A DNA stretch of 64,000 nucleotides from Bacteroidota bacterium (GTDB lineage: Bacteria; Bacteroidota; Bacteroidia; Chitinophagales; Chitinophagaceae). The stretch covers positions 1 through 64,000 of the forward strand of contig CANFXV010000003.1 in assembly GCA_947451115.1 (NCBI GenBank), written 5' to 3'. Within the stretch, counting starts at the first letter, position 1. Each line of letters begins with the position of its first letter. The translations under genes were made by a program, and so were the position numbers. Positions 47,647 to 57,027 of the stretch are shown one piece after another. The notes below the pieces were generated by a model, which saw only the letters and a program-made list of their open reading frames with translations, ran no database searches and was not told the origin of the DNA.

Positions 47647-48822
47647 TTAATTAGGCCAATAGGAAGGTTTGACATTAGTGCCATGAAGTATTCTGCAATC
47701 AACACATTCTGGAGTCCCAAAGTAGTAAGACAATATTCCACCAAATGGACTAAATTTTGCTACAGTGCCAGGTAAAAGTGTGTTGTGCACTTTTGTGATA
47801 GAGTCTTCGCTGTTTTTTATCTCTGATATAACACATGGAGAAGCGTAATTCCAATCTTTTAATTCTGTATTCTTAATAAAAGATCTTTTGGATTGAACCA
47901 TACTTGCATCCACAAATCCAATCACAATTTCACTTGGGTTAGTAGTTGAATGAACATTACCCACCAATTCAGAAGGTTGTGCGTCAAAAATGGAGCCAGT
48001 GGCTTCTGTATTTTTTTTCATTTTCTCAAGGTACCTATATTTATTTTCGCTAATGCCGTATTGGCGAGTGAGTACACTGTATACTTCGCCAATTTTTACG
48101 GAACCAGCTGGGATATAATTTAAAGGATGATTGATCTTATTTTGAGTCAAATTAGAAGTAGAAGATAAAATGATGGTAGAGGATTCTTGGGTAGTATAAC
48201 ATTTATATAAAGCCATGTTAAATGTAAGAAAAACTGGGTCGATGTATTTTAATTGATAATAGGGAATATTTGGATACCTAGTACCTGATTGATAGTATTG
48301 AAAATATTGCATCAATGGAGAATGGTATTCCCAGGTTTCTGTAAAGTCCCACTCGTAATATTGGGTAGCGTTGGCTAGGTCATGCGTATTGACATAAAAT
48401 TGAACCCCATTGTTTTCTCTTTTCCAGTAAACGCTATCAATAGTAGGGGTAGCTTGTACAGCAGAAAAATCTGACTGATAAGTTTTTCCGTCGGCGGTTT
48501 GAATGGCAATTTTGTATTTTGCTTTGTTGTTTAAAACCACTGTAGGCGCGGATAAATAAATGCCTGCGCTAGATTCATTTAAACTAACAGTTGAATTATC
48601 GTCACCCAATACTGTAATTTTAGCCCCTTTTTCATAAATGATGGCGGGGTTGTCTAAGGTAGAAGTTCTAGTTAGAATAATTTGTGTTTGACCACCACCC
48701 GCATTGATCATGCCTTCCACCACTAAATAGCCAGTAGTGGGCGAGACCACTGGGGAAACATACTTTTCTTTACAGCCAAAAGTAGTCAACAAAATGGTTA
48801 AATATATAAATAGTTTTTTCAT
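47647..48822 (-). CDS. DUF4249 domain-containing lipoprotein
   Basis: LTTFGC lipobox; LVVEGMINAGGGQTQIILTRTSTLDNPAIIYEKGAKITVLGDDNSTVSL...ECVDCRI, typical of DUF4249. Confidence 0.8.
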   Translation of the reverse strand: MKKLFIYLTILLTTFGCKEKYVSPVVSPTTGYLVVEGMINAGGGQTQIILTRTSTLDNPAIIYEKGAKITVLGDDNSTVSLNESSAGIYLSAPTVVLNNKAKYKIAIQTADGKTYQSDFSAVQATPTIDSVYWKRENNGVQFYVNTHDLANATQYYEWDFTETWEYHSPLMQYFQYYQSGTRYPNIPYYQLKYIDPVFLTFNMALYKCYTTQESSTIILSSTSNLTQNKINHPLNYIPAGSVKIGEVYSVLTRQYGISENKYRYLEKMKKNTEATGSIFDAQPSELVGNVHSTTNPSEIVIGFVDASMVQSKRSFIKNTELKDWNYASPCVISEIKNSEDSITKVHNTLLPGTVAKFSPFGGILSYYFGTPECVDCRILHGTNVKPSYWPN

Positions 48823-48825
48823 GTG

Positions 48826-51594
48826 TTATTTGAACCTGATGTTTAAGTTAATGTAAGGGATGGCATTTCCAAAAATGGATAATTTATACCCATTCACTGC
48901 TCCATTTTCTGAAACATAATAAATAGAGTAAGGATTTCTCCTTCCAGTTAAATTGTACACGCCAATAGACCATGAATTGTGCAACAATTGTTTTACTTTA
49001 TGATTGCCCTCGATATTCATAGAAAAGTCTGTTCTGAAATAATCTGGAATGCGGTAAGCATTTCTGCCTGCATATAAAGTTCTGAAAGAACCGTCGTATT
49101 GATAAGTGCCAATAGGTAAAGTAATTGGCCTTCCAGTACTGTAATTTGAATTCAATGAAATGCTAAAGCGATGACTAAACTTGTAATTGGCAATGATGGA
49201 GAAGTCATTAGGCTTGTCATAATTAGCTGGATATTCAATACCACCATTGATTAACTCGCCAGCCTTAGGATCGTTTTGTTGCAATAAAATTCTAGACCAA
49301 GTATAACTTACCCAGCCATTCAATTTGCCTGATAATTTTTTTAATAAAAATTCTGCGCCATAGGCCTTGCCCTTGGTGCCAATCACATCGGTTTCAATAT
49401 GGTGGTTCATGACTAAAATTGCCCCACTCTTATAATCTAAATAGTTTTCGATGGTCTTATAGTATACTTCCATGGAAGCTTCAATAGTATTGGACCTAAG
49501 GTTTTTATATAAGCCTAAGGAAACTTGGTTGCCTAATTGAGGTTTAATATTCGGATCGCTTAATTTCCAAATATCGGTAGGGGCCATGGCCGTGGTATTG
49601 GACAAGGAATGGATGTATTGCCTTTGGGTATTGATACCTCCTTTCAAAGAAAGGGTTTCATCAATCACATACCTAAAACCTAAACGATATTCAGGACCAC
49701 CATAGCTTTTAGAAACTTGGCCACTAGTATAATTGGTGGAGCTAAGGATGTTTTCAACAATACGTGGCGAACCGGCTGCATAAGTATTAAAGCTATTAGG
49801 GCCCATGGCATTAAACATAGAAGCTCTAATACCTGCATCAATTTTTAACTTGCTAGTGACCGTATAGTGATCACTAAAATACAAAGCGCCTTCTAATCCT
49901 TGTTCTTGTTGTAAATGGTCTTTGGCAATGATTGACTCAGGTCCTGCAGGATCATAATTGCCTGGATGTAATAAATAGTTTATTGCATTTACACCAAAGT
50001 CAAAACTGTGTTTGTTATTGTAGAAATAATTAAAGTGTGCTTTGAAATAGGATTGTTGAATATCGAATCCAAGCTTGTAGGCATTCAAAGGTAATTTTTG
50101 ACTATTGATCTCATAGTTGTATTGGTCAATACCTGTGGTGAATACACTGTTTAATTTTGAGGTGAATAGATGCTTCCATTTGACAGAAAGGTTTTTATTT
50201 CCGTAACTATAAGAAGTATCACTGTTTAATTTGAATTGATCCTTGCTTACATAGGCTGTAAAATATAGCGTATTGTTTTTATTGAGTTCATGGGTAGTGA
50301 TTAAATTTAAATCATAAAAATCAGCACCACTGTTTTTGTATTCATCAGGCAATTGTTTAAACAACCAATTAGAATAGGTAGTTCTGCCTCCTAAAATGAA
50401 AGAAGATTTATCTTTTACAATTGGCCCTTCTATATTTAAACGACTGGTCAATAAACCCAAACCTGCCGATCCAGTGAATTCTTTTTTATTTCCTTCTCTG
50501 CTATTGATGTCTAATACAGAGGACAATCTTCCACCATAACTTGCAGGGATGCTACTCTTATATAATTCCACATTACTCACTAACTCTGGATTGAAGGCAG
50601 AGAACATGCCAAAGAAGTGAGAGGGGTTATAGATAGTGGCGTCGTTGAATAAAATTAAATTTTGATCAGAAGATCCACCTCTTACATTTAATCCAGTACT
50701 TGCTTCACCCACTGTTTTGACACCAGGCAGGGTGGTCACTACTCTTAAGATATCTGGCTCTCCGAATATGGCAGGTACTTGTTTGATAGTTTTGATGTCT
50801 AATCTTTGAACCCCCATTTGAGTGCCTCTCACATTGCTTATTTTTTGAGAAGAAATAACCACTTTTTTTAATGACATAATGCTTTGGATCATATCTACAT
50901 TCATCTTGCCATCATTGTATAAAACTATTTGGCGCTTAATGTCGCGCATGCCAATACTTTGAATGTTTAAAACATGTTTTCCTCTTGGCAGAGAGAGGGT
51001 AAATCCGCCATACTGATCCGTGTTTACGCCAATTCTTGGGTTGTCAATATTTACAGAAGCACCAGCAATGGGTTCACCAGTTTTGGCATCTTTCACAAAG
51101 CCGCCAAGAACTATTGTTTTTTTATTTCCTCCGGTGTTTTTATCGCCAATTTCATAGATGGTTTTATCTAGCAGCGCCTCTTTAATAGAATTGGATTCGT
51201 CATAGTCTGCTAAAGCATCGTTGCTGTTTTGATCCACTTTGATGCCAGAAAAATAGCGCTCTGTAAGTTGAATGTTTAATTGCTTTCCTTTGGTAAGAAA
51301 CACATTGTCTTGATTGTCCAAACTATAAAAAATAGCTTGTTGCCCAAAGAGTTTAGCAAAAACAGTAGCAATTTTCTCATTGTTAAAATTGGGACTAAAC
51401 TGTTCTTTGGCGAATAAGACAGGGTTGTAGTAGAAGTGTAATTTTGTTTGTGCTTCTAATTGATTGGTTAATTCGCTAATGGAAATTTTATTCCCACTCA
51501 AATTGATTCGTCGGGCACTGTCTAATTGGCTATAACCTTTATGAATAAAGGCCATAGCGGCAAGGATAAAAATAACTTTTAAATATTTTTGCAC
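48826..51594 (-). CDS. TonB-dependent receptor with STN-like N-terminus and CarboxypepD_reg domain
   Basis: ISISELTNQLEAQTKLHFYYNPVLF (STN-like); GFVKDAKTGEPIAGASVNIDNPRIGVNTDQYGGFTLSLPRGKH; plug GLNVRGGSSDQNLILFNDATIYNPSHFFGMFSAFNPELVSNVELYKSSIPASYGGRLSSVLDI. Confidence 0.92.
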   Translation of the reverse strand: MQKYLKVIFILAAMAFIHKGYSQLDSARRINLSGNKISISELTNQLEAQTKLHFYYNPVLFAKEQFSPNFNNEKIATVFAKLFGQQAIFYSLDNQDNVFLTKGKQLNIQLTERYFSGIKVDQNSNDALADYDESNSIKEALLDKTIYEIGDKNTGGNKKTIVLGGFVKDAKTGEPIAGASVNIDNPRIGVNTDQYGGFTLSLPRGKHVLNIQSIGMRDIKRQIVLYNDGKMNVDMIQSIMSLKKVVISSQKISNVRGTQMGVQRLDIKTIKQVPAIFGEPDILRVVTTLPGVKTVGEASTGLNVRGGSSDQNLILFNDATIYNPSHFFGMFSAFNPELVSNVELYKSSIPASYGGRLSSVLDINSREGNKKEFTGSAGLGLLTSRLNIEGPIVKDKSSFILGGRTTYSNWLFKQLPDEYKNSGADFYDLNLITTHELNKNNTLYFTAYVSKDQFKLNSDTSYSYGNKNLSVKWKHLFTSKLNSVFTTGIDQYNYEINSQKLPLNAYKLGFDIQQSYFKAHFNYFYNNKHSFDFGVNAINYLLHPGNYDPAGPESIIAKDHLQQEQGLEGALYFSDHYTVTSKLKIDAGIRASMFNAMGPNSFNTYAAGSPRIVENILSSTNYTSGQVSKSYGGPEYRLGFRYVIDETLSLKGGINTQRQYIHSLSNTTAMAPTDIWKLSDPNIKPQLGNQVSLGLYKNLRSNTIEASMEVYYKTIENYLDYKSGAILVMNHHIETDVIGTKGKAYGAEFLLKKLSGKLNGWVSYTWSRILLQQNDPKAGELINGGIEYPANYDKPNDFSIIANYKFSHRFSISLNSNYSTGRPITLPIGTYQYDGSFRTLYAGRNAYRIPDYFRTDFSMNIEGNHKVKQLLHNSWSIGVYNLTGRRNPYSIYYVSENGAVNGYKLSIFGNAIPYINLNIRFK

Positions 51595-51595
51595 A

Positions 51596-52354
51596 TCAAT
51601 TATTTAAAAGGTTATAGTAATTGACTACTTTTATAAGCATAGTTTCTTTGTCTTTATTGTAGTTTAAACGCTCAGCATTAATATATTTTTTAAGTTCCTG
51701 GCTTTTGTTGTTAAGTATTTTGATGATTGCTTTTTTGCCATCAATGAGGTATAAATTTTGTTTTTCTTTTACATAATAGTCTGTAGTCACATCTATTTGA
51801 TAAACGATTTCTGTACCTACAATACGCTCTCTAATTTTTTTCACTTCTTTTTTTAATAAACTAACAGGCCCTTCTGCCAAGGCTTGGTAATAACCAGAGG
51901 CGTATAAATTAGTCACATTGCTGTCGACCCAAATATTGATGAACTTGTCCGTGCCAATGGTGAAAGATTTTAATTTTTCTTTGATCAATTGAATTTGGTG
52001 GGTGCTGTCGCTTAATAAAACAATATCAGCTACTTCATCGTACATTAATTGTACATGGTCGTAATGCATGTTTTCGTAATCAATAGACCCTTCTTTAAAG
52101 GCCGCGGCTAAATAGTAAGGATTTTTTTCAATGACTGCAGGTTTGTAGCTAGGCGCTTGACTGCCATTGTATTTACCTGCCTGGCTTCCAATGCCCATTT
52201 CGTATAATTTGAATGCACTAGCCTTGCCATTTTTTAAGAGCAGGCTGTCTTTTGCAGACAAGGTAGAATGGAAAGCTTGGGTAGTTGTTTGTGCTTTTGT
52301 ACTTATAGAATAGAGGGTAAATAAGCAAAAAAAGAATATAATTCGACGATTCAT
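51596..52354 (-). CDS. hypothetical secreted protein, first gene of the TonB-receptor/DUF4249 operon
   Basis: Start MNRRIIFFFCLFTLYSISTKAQ gives a signal peptide (track start 52438); 2 bp upstream of the receptor; no family recognised. Confidence 0.65.
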   Translation of the reverse strand: MNRRIIFFFCLFTLYSISTKAQTTTQAFHSTLSAKDSLLLKNGKASAFKLYEMGIGSQAGKYNGSQAPSYKPAVIEKNPYYLAAAFKEGSIDYENMHYDHVQLMYDEVADIVLLSDSTHQIQLIKEKLKSFTIGTDKFINIWVDSNVTNLYASGYYQALAEGPVSLLKKEVKKIRERIVGTEIVYQIDVTTDYYVKEKQNLYLIDGKKAIIKILNNKSQELKKYINAERLNYNKDKETMLIKVVNYYNLLNN

Positions 52355-52647
52355 GGATGGCATTTGGTTCAGCAAGGTTAAAATTGAATACTCAATATAG
52401 TTAATTTTAAGACTTATAAAACTCCTAAGAATTAACATTTTATAAACGGCAAAATCAAATTAAGCTTTGATTAAGTTAGAGGGGGGGCGTTTAAGCGCTA
52501 GTTTTAACGAATAGGCCCAATTTAAAGCCAAAAAGGGCTGATAAAGCTCATTATAGGCATTTTGTTTTTTTTCAATATTTCAAATACCTTCCATCTTTCA
52601 TTTTAAAGCAAAAAATGACATTTTTAACGGTTAAATTATTGAATATA

Positions 52648-53973
52648 ATGAGTACAAAAAATTGGAAGTTCATTGGGCAAGCATTTCTATTGGCACTATT
52701 ATTACAGTCCTGTACGGCTAAAAAAACAGCTGCACTAGACCCTGTAAAAATGTTGATTGACAATGAGGATCAATTAACCCAGGTGATTATTTACGATGTA
52801 TTCACGCCTCCCGTGGCCAGTAGAATTTATGTGTATTCTTCCATTGCTTCCTACGAAGCCATTCGCTTTTCAAAGCCTGGTTCGGCTTCCATTGCAGAAA
52901 GTTTAAATGGATTTGGGAAAATGCCTGAGCCTGATAAAAATAAAAAGTACAATTTTAATTTAGCGGCCTCTAAAGCATTTTTTAAAGTAGCCAGAAATGT
53001 AAAAGTGTTTTCAGTGGACTCTTTAACTGCTTATGAAAATAAAGTGTATGGCGCTTATAAAGATTTATTGGATGAAGCCACTTACAATGCCTCTATTGAA
53101 TTTGGAGATACAGTGGCGAATGCAGTGATGGCAAGGGCTAAAAAAGATGGGTATTTTAAATCTAGAGGCAAGGCCAAATATCTTGGCAGCAACGATCCTG
53201 GCAAATGGAGACCTACGCCTCCTGATTATCTAGATGGTGTGGAGTGGTGTTGGAATACAATGATGCCGATGGTACTAGATTCTGCTTCTGAATTCAAACC
53301 CAATCGTCCTCCAGTTTATGATACCAAACCTGGTTCGGTTTATTTTACCATGATGAAGGAAGTGTATGACATCAATAAAAATTTAACAGACGAACAAAAA
53401 TTAATTGCAAAGTATTGGGATGACAATCCCTTTGTTTTGGAACATGACGGACATTTGATGTATGGCAATAAAAAAATTACACCGGGTGGACACTGGATGG
53501 GTATTGCAGCTCAAATTATAGAGCAATCTAAAGCAGATCCGGTGAAAGCAGCACAAACATTTGCATTAACTTCTATTGCTTTGTTTGATGGATTTATTTC
53601 ATGCTGGGATGAAAAATATCGAAGTAGTTATGTACGACCTGTAACTGCGATCAATGAACTCATTGACAAAGGTTGGACACCCTTATTGCAAACCCCACCA
53701 TTTCCAGAATACACTAGCGGACATAGCACCATTACAGCTTCTGCTGCAACCGTCTTGACTAAATTGTATGGCGACAATGTTGCCTTTGAAGATTCTAGCG
53801 ACTACCATTATATTGGGTTGAAAAGAAAGTTTAATTCCTTCCATCAAGCAGCTGCGGAATGTTCCATGAGTAGGGTATACGGCGGTATACATTATATAAT
53901 TAGTGTAAATACGGGTGCTGAAATGGGCAAGCAAGTGGGTGGTTTAGTTATTAAAAAATTAATCAAGGACTAA
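52648..53973 (+). CDS. vanadium-dependent haloperoxidase / PAP2-superfamily lipoprotein
   Basis: Three PAP2/VHPO motifs: KYRSSYVRP (Kx6RP), PEYTSGHS (PSGH-type), SRVYGGIH (SRx5H); lipobox LLLQSC; start MSTKNWKFIG. Confidence 0.88.
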   Translation: MSTKNWKFIGQAFLLALLLQSCTAKKTAALDPVKMLIDNEDQLTQVIIYDVFTPPVASRIYVYSSIASYEAIRFSKPGSASIAESLNGFGKMPEPDKNKKYNFNLAASKAFFKVARNVKVFSVDSLTAYENKVYGAYKDLLDEATYNASIEFGDTVANAVMARAKKDGYFKSRGKAKYLGSNDPGKWRPTPPDYLDGVEWCWNTMMPMVLDSASEFKPNRPPVYDTKPGSVYFTMMKEVYDINKNLTDEQKLIAKYWDDNPFVLEHDGHLMYGNKKITPGGHWMGIAAQIIEQSKADPVKAAQTFALTSIALFDGFISCWDEKYRSSYVRPVTAINELIDKGWTPLLQTPPFPEYTSGHSTITASAATVLTKLYGDNVAFEDSSDYHYIGLKRKFNSFHQAAAECSMSRVYGGIHYIISVNTGAEMGKQVGGLVIKKLIKD

Positions 53974-53985
53974 GAAAAATTTAAA

Positions 53986-54738
53986 TTATTTTTTAAGCAA
54001 CATGAACACAGAACCAATTAAGGTTAAAATAATAATTAGTTTTCTGTAATTTTTTTCTTGCACTTTGTCTACCAATTTTAGACCCACTATAAATCCTATG
54101 GCTAAAGTAGGAAGCAGTAAGCTGTCTATTTTGAGCGTCTGCATCGTTATATTTTTCCAATAAAATACTTGAAAGGGCAATTTGAATAAGTTCATAAAAA
54201 GAAAAATCCATGCTGCAGTTCCAATAAAATCATTTTTTTCAAAACGCATGGCCAAGAAATATAAATTGGAAAAGGCGCCAGCCAAATTGCCCAGCATGGT
54301 GGTAATGCCTGCGGCTAAACCAGTACTAGCCACAAACATAGGATGAGTGGGTACCTTATTTGATTTTCTAAACTCCATCCATAAAATAATTAGAATCGTA
54401 AATAATATAATCACTGCCATTATTTTTCGGAACAAAGCTTCATTGATGTCTTTGCCAATGAAGTTGCCTATGAGGATACCCGCAATCATCCAAGGTACAA
54501 TTTTCCAAAAATGGTTCCACTTAGCATGACGATGGTAATAGCTCACTGCGGCAATGTCTGCTAAACACAATAAAGGAAGTACAATGCCTGTAGAGGCCTT
54601 GCTTCCAAATACAAAGGCCATGAGGGTGACACTTAGCATATCGATGCCTTTTAAGCCAGCCTTGGTGAGTCCTATAAAAAAAGAAGCGAGTAGCATAATG
54701 CCCCAGGTTGGTAAAGAATATTGTGAGAGTAGGTCCAT
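53986..54738 (-). CDS. TSUP / sulfite exporter TauE/SafE family protein
   Basis: SFFIGLTKAGLKGIDMLSVTLMAFVFGSKASTGIVLPLLCLADIAAV; repeated TM halves. Confidence 0.88.
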   Translation of the reverse strand: MDLLSQYSLPTWGIMLLASFFIGLTKAGLKGIDMLSVTLMAFVFGSKASTGIVLPLLCLADIAAVSYYHRHAKWNHFWKIVPWMIAGILIGNFIGKDINEALFRKIMAVIILFTILIILWMEFRKSNKVPTHPMFVASTGLAAGITTMLGNLAGAFSNLYFLAMRFEKNDFIGTAAWIFLFMNLFKLPFQVFYWKNITMQTLKIDSLLLPTLAIGFIVGLKLVDKVQEKNYRKLIIILTLIGSVFMLLKK

Positions 54739-54791
54739 GCTTTGTATTTAATGGTTAATGAAAAAAAATGGTTGAAATTGTTTGATACAAA

Positions 54792-55535
54792 TTATCTTTC
54801 TGCCTCCTTCATGTTGTCAAATGTTTTTCGATCAATCGAATAAAATTGAACTCGATCTCCTGTTTGAAACAAAGCTAATTTACTGGGTTCAGGGTCAAAT
54901 ATTTTTATTGGAGTTCTGCCAATAATTTGCCAGCCGCCTGGACTGTCCATTGGATACACGCCCGTTTGTGGCCCAGCAATACCAACACTTCCAGCCAAAA
55001 CCTTTGCCCGAGGTGCAGGATGCCTGGCCATTTGAATTTTTTCATGCACATTGCCCATGTAGGCAAAGCCTGGCATAAAGCCTAGGCAATACACTGAATA
55101 TATTTCGCTGCTATGTATTTGAATAATTTCTTCGACGGTAGTATTTTTTAAAGCAGCCATCTGGGCTAAGTCAATGCCAAAGTCTAGCGCATAACAAACA
55201 GGCACTTGAATGATTTTGTTATTGATTGTTTTGTTTATTGCTGGTAATTCCTTCAGTGGAGTCAATAATAATTTTTTAAATACAAGTAAGGGTTCCTCGG
55301 TCTGATGCTGGTAGTAGCGATTTAGGTCAAAAACCACCGTAACAGTTTGATAGGCCGGAATGATGTCTTTGATCCAAGAATGCTTATTTTTCAATGCCTT
55401 GCAGGCCTCTGTTATTTGTCTTAGGTAGGCCATCGTTTCTGCTGAAACGCTGGAATGGAGGGCTACCAAAAACGCATGATCCCCCAGATAATTAATTTGC
55501 AAAGGAGGGGGTTTAAAACTATTGGCTGATTGCAT
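54792..55535 (-). CDS. pxpB: 5-oxoprolinase subunit PxpB (KipI family)
   Basis: IHSSEIYSVYCLGFMPGFAYMGNVHEKIQMARHPAPRAKVLAGSVGIAGPQTGVYPMDSPGGWQIIGRTPIKIFDP. Confidence 0.95.
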   Translation of the reverse strand: MQSANSFKPPPLQINYLGDHAFLVALHSSVSAETMAYLRQITEACKALKNKHSWIKDIIPAYQTVTVVFDLNRYYQHQTEEPLLVFKKLLLTPLKELPAINKTINNKIIQVPVCYALDFGIDLAQMAALKNTTVEEIIQIHSSEIYSVYCLGFMPGFAYMGNVHEKIQMARHPAPRAKVLAGSVGIAGPQTGVYPMDSPGGWQIIGRTPIKIFDPEPSKLALFQTGDRVQFYSIDRKTFDNMKEAER

Positions 55536-55609
55536 CCTAAAAGGTAATTATTATTGTGCGATTTAGCCAAAATAAGGCAAAAAAAAGTATATTTATTCAA
55601 TCAATTTTT

Positions 55610-56995
55610 ATGAGAAAAAATTTACAAAAATTTATTGCTTTTAGTTGGATGTTTTGCTCCCTGCAAACATCTGCTCAAATATTTACTACCACGGCAAATG
55701 GGTTGGTTAAATTTAAAGAGCAAGCCTTGGTAAAATCAAACCATCAGCAGCTTAAAGAAGCGGCTACTACTATACAAGTAGATAGTAAATTAAGGTTTCA
55801 AACCATGGAAGGTTTTGGTTATGCTTTAACTGGTGGTTCTGCCCAATTAATTGACCAATTAGCGCCCGAAAAACAAAAGGCCATCCTTAAAGAAATTTTT
55901 GGTAAAGGCCCCAATGATTTAGGCGTATCCTATATAAGAATTAGCATGGGCGCTTCTGATTTAGATGCACATGTATTTAGTTACAATGATTTGCCCAAGG
56001 GCACCACCGATTCGGCACTCACTAATTTTTCCTTGTCTGAGGATACCTTGCATTTAATTCCGATACTTAAAAAAGCATTGGCCATTCAACCTGGTTTGAA
56101 AATCATGGCTTCTCCTTGGAGTCCTCCAGTATGGATGAAGTCAAACAATGGCAGCATGGGTGGAAGCCTATTAAAAAAATACTATGCATCCTATGCTCAG
56201 TATTTTGTGAAATACATCAAGGCCATGAAGGCGAAAGGAATTTCAATCAGTTCCATCACCATGCAAAATGAACCAGAGCATGGGGGCAACAATCCAAGTT
56301 TATTGATGAATTCAGAAGAACAAAAAGAATTTTTGAGAGATTACCTTGGGCCCATTTTTCAAAAAGAAAAAATAAAATCAGAAATCGTATTGTATGACCA
56401 TAATGCAGATCATCCCAATTATCCTATTAATATTTTAGAGGATGCTAAAGCAAAATCATATGCAGCAGCCACTGCTTTTCATTTGTACTTAGGTAAAGAA
56501 GATGCGCTGTCTGAAGTGCATCAAAAACATCCTGACAAGAAAATTTATTTTACCGAACAATGGACGGGTGCCAAGGGCAGCTTTGACGGAGATTTTATCT
56601 GGCATTTAGAACATATTGTAATAGGGACCATTCAAAATTGGAGTAGTCTGGTATTAGAATGGAATTTGGCTGCCAATGCCAAATTCGAACCGCATACACC
56701 CATGGGCTGCACAGAATGCAAGGGTGCTTTCACCATTCAGGATGAAACCATCAATAGAAATGTGAGTTATTATATTATTGGACAAATTTCAAAATACATA
56801 AAACCAGGCGCAGTAAGAATACAGAGCAGTGTCAACAACGAATCCATTAAAACAGTGGCCTTTGCATTACCCAATGGGAAAAAGGGCTTATTGGTTTTAA
56901 ATACCTCAGTAGAAAAGGAAATAAATTTAAAAGAAGGCTTGCATCAATACCATTTTACGATGCCTGCCCAATCAGCCTCCACAATTATTTGGTAA
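55610..56995 (+). CDS. glycoside hydrolase family 30 (glucosylceramidase/beta-glucanase-like)
   Basis: QTMEGFGYALTGGSAQLI; acid/base SSITMQNEPEHG; nucleophile region KIYFTEQWTGAKG; MASPWSPPVWMKSN. Confidence 0.92.
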   Translation: MRKNLQKFIAFSWMFCSLQTSAQIFTTTANGLVKFKEQALVKSNHQQLKEAATTIQVDSKLRFQTMEGFGYALTGGSAQLIDQLAPEKQKAILKEIFGKGPNDLGVSYIRISMGASDLDAHVFSYNDLPKGTTDSALTNFSLSEDTLHLIPILKKALAIQPGLKIMASPWSPPVWMKSNNGSMGGSLLKKYYASYAQYFVKYIKAMKAKGISISSITMQNEPEHGGNNPSLLMNSEEQKEFLRDYLGPIFQKEKIKSEIVLYDHNADHPNYPINILEDAKAKSYAAATAFHLYLGKEDALSEVHQKHPDKKIYFTEQWTGAKGSFDGDFIWHLEHIVIGTIQNWSSLVLEWNLAANAKFEPHTPMGCTECKGAFTIQDETINRNVSYYIIGQISKYIKPGAVRIQSSVNNESIKTVAFALPNGKKGLLVLNTSVEKEINLKEGLHQYHFTMPAQSASTIIW

Positions 56996-57027
56996 AAAAT
57001 AATATGAAATACATAAAATTAGCACGT

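Noticed and set aside
52480-52600. G-run (GGGGGGG) and short inverted repeats in the divergent region before the haloperoxidase gene
   Set aside because: Only short imperfect arms (AGCC/GGCT); a single G-run cannot form a G-quadruplex and could be phase-variable only with supporting read data.
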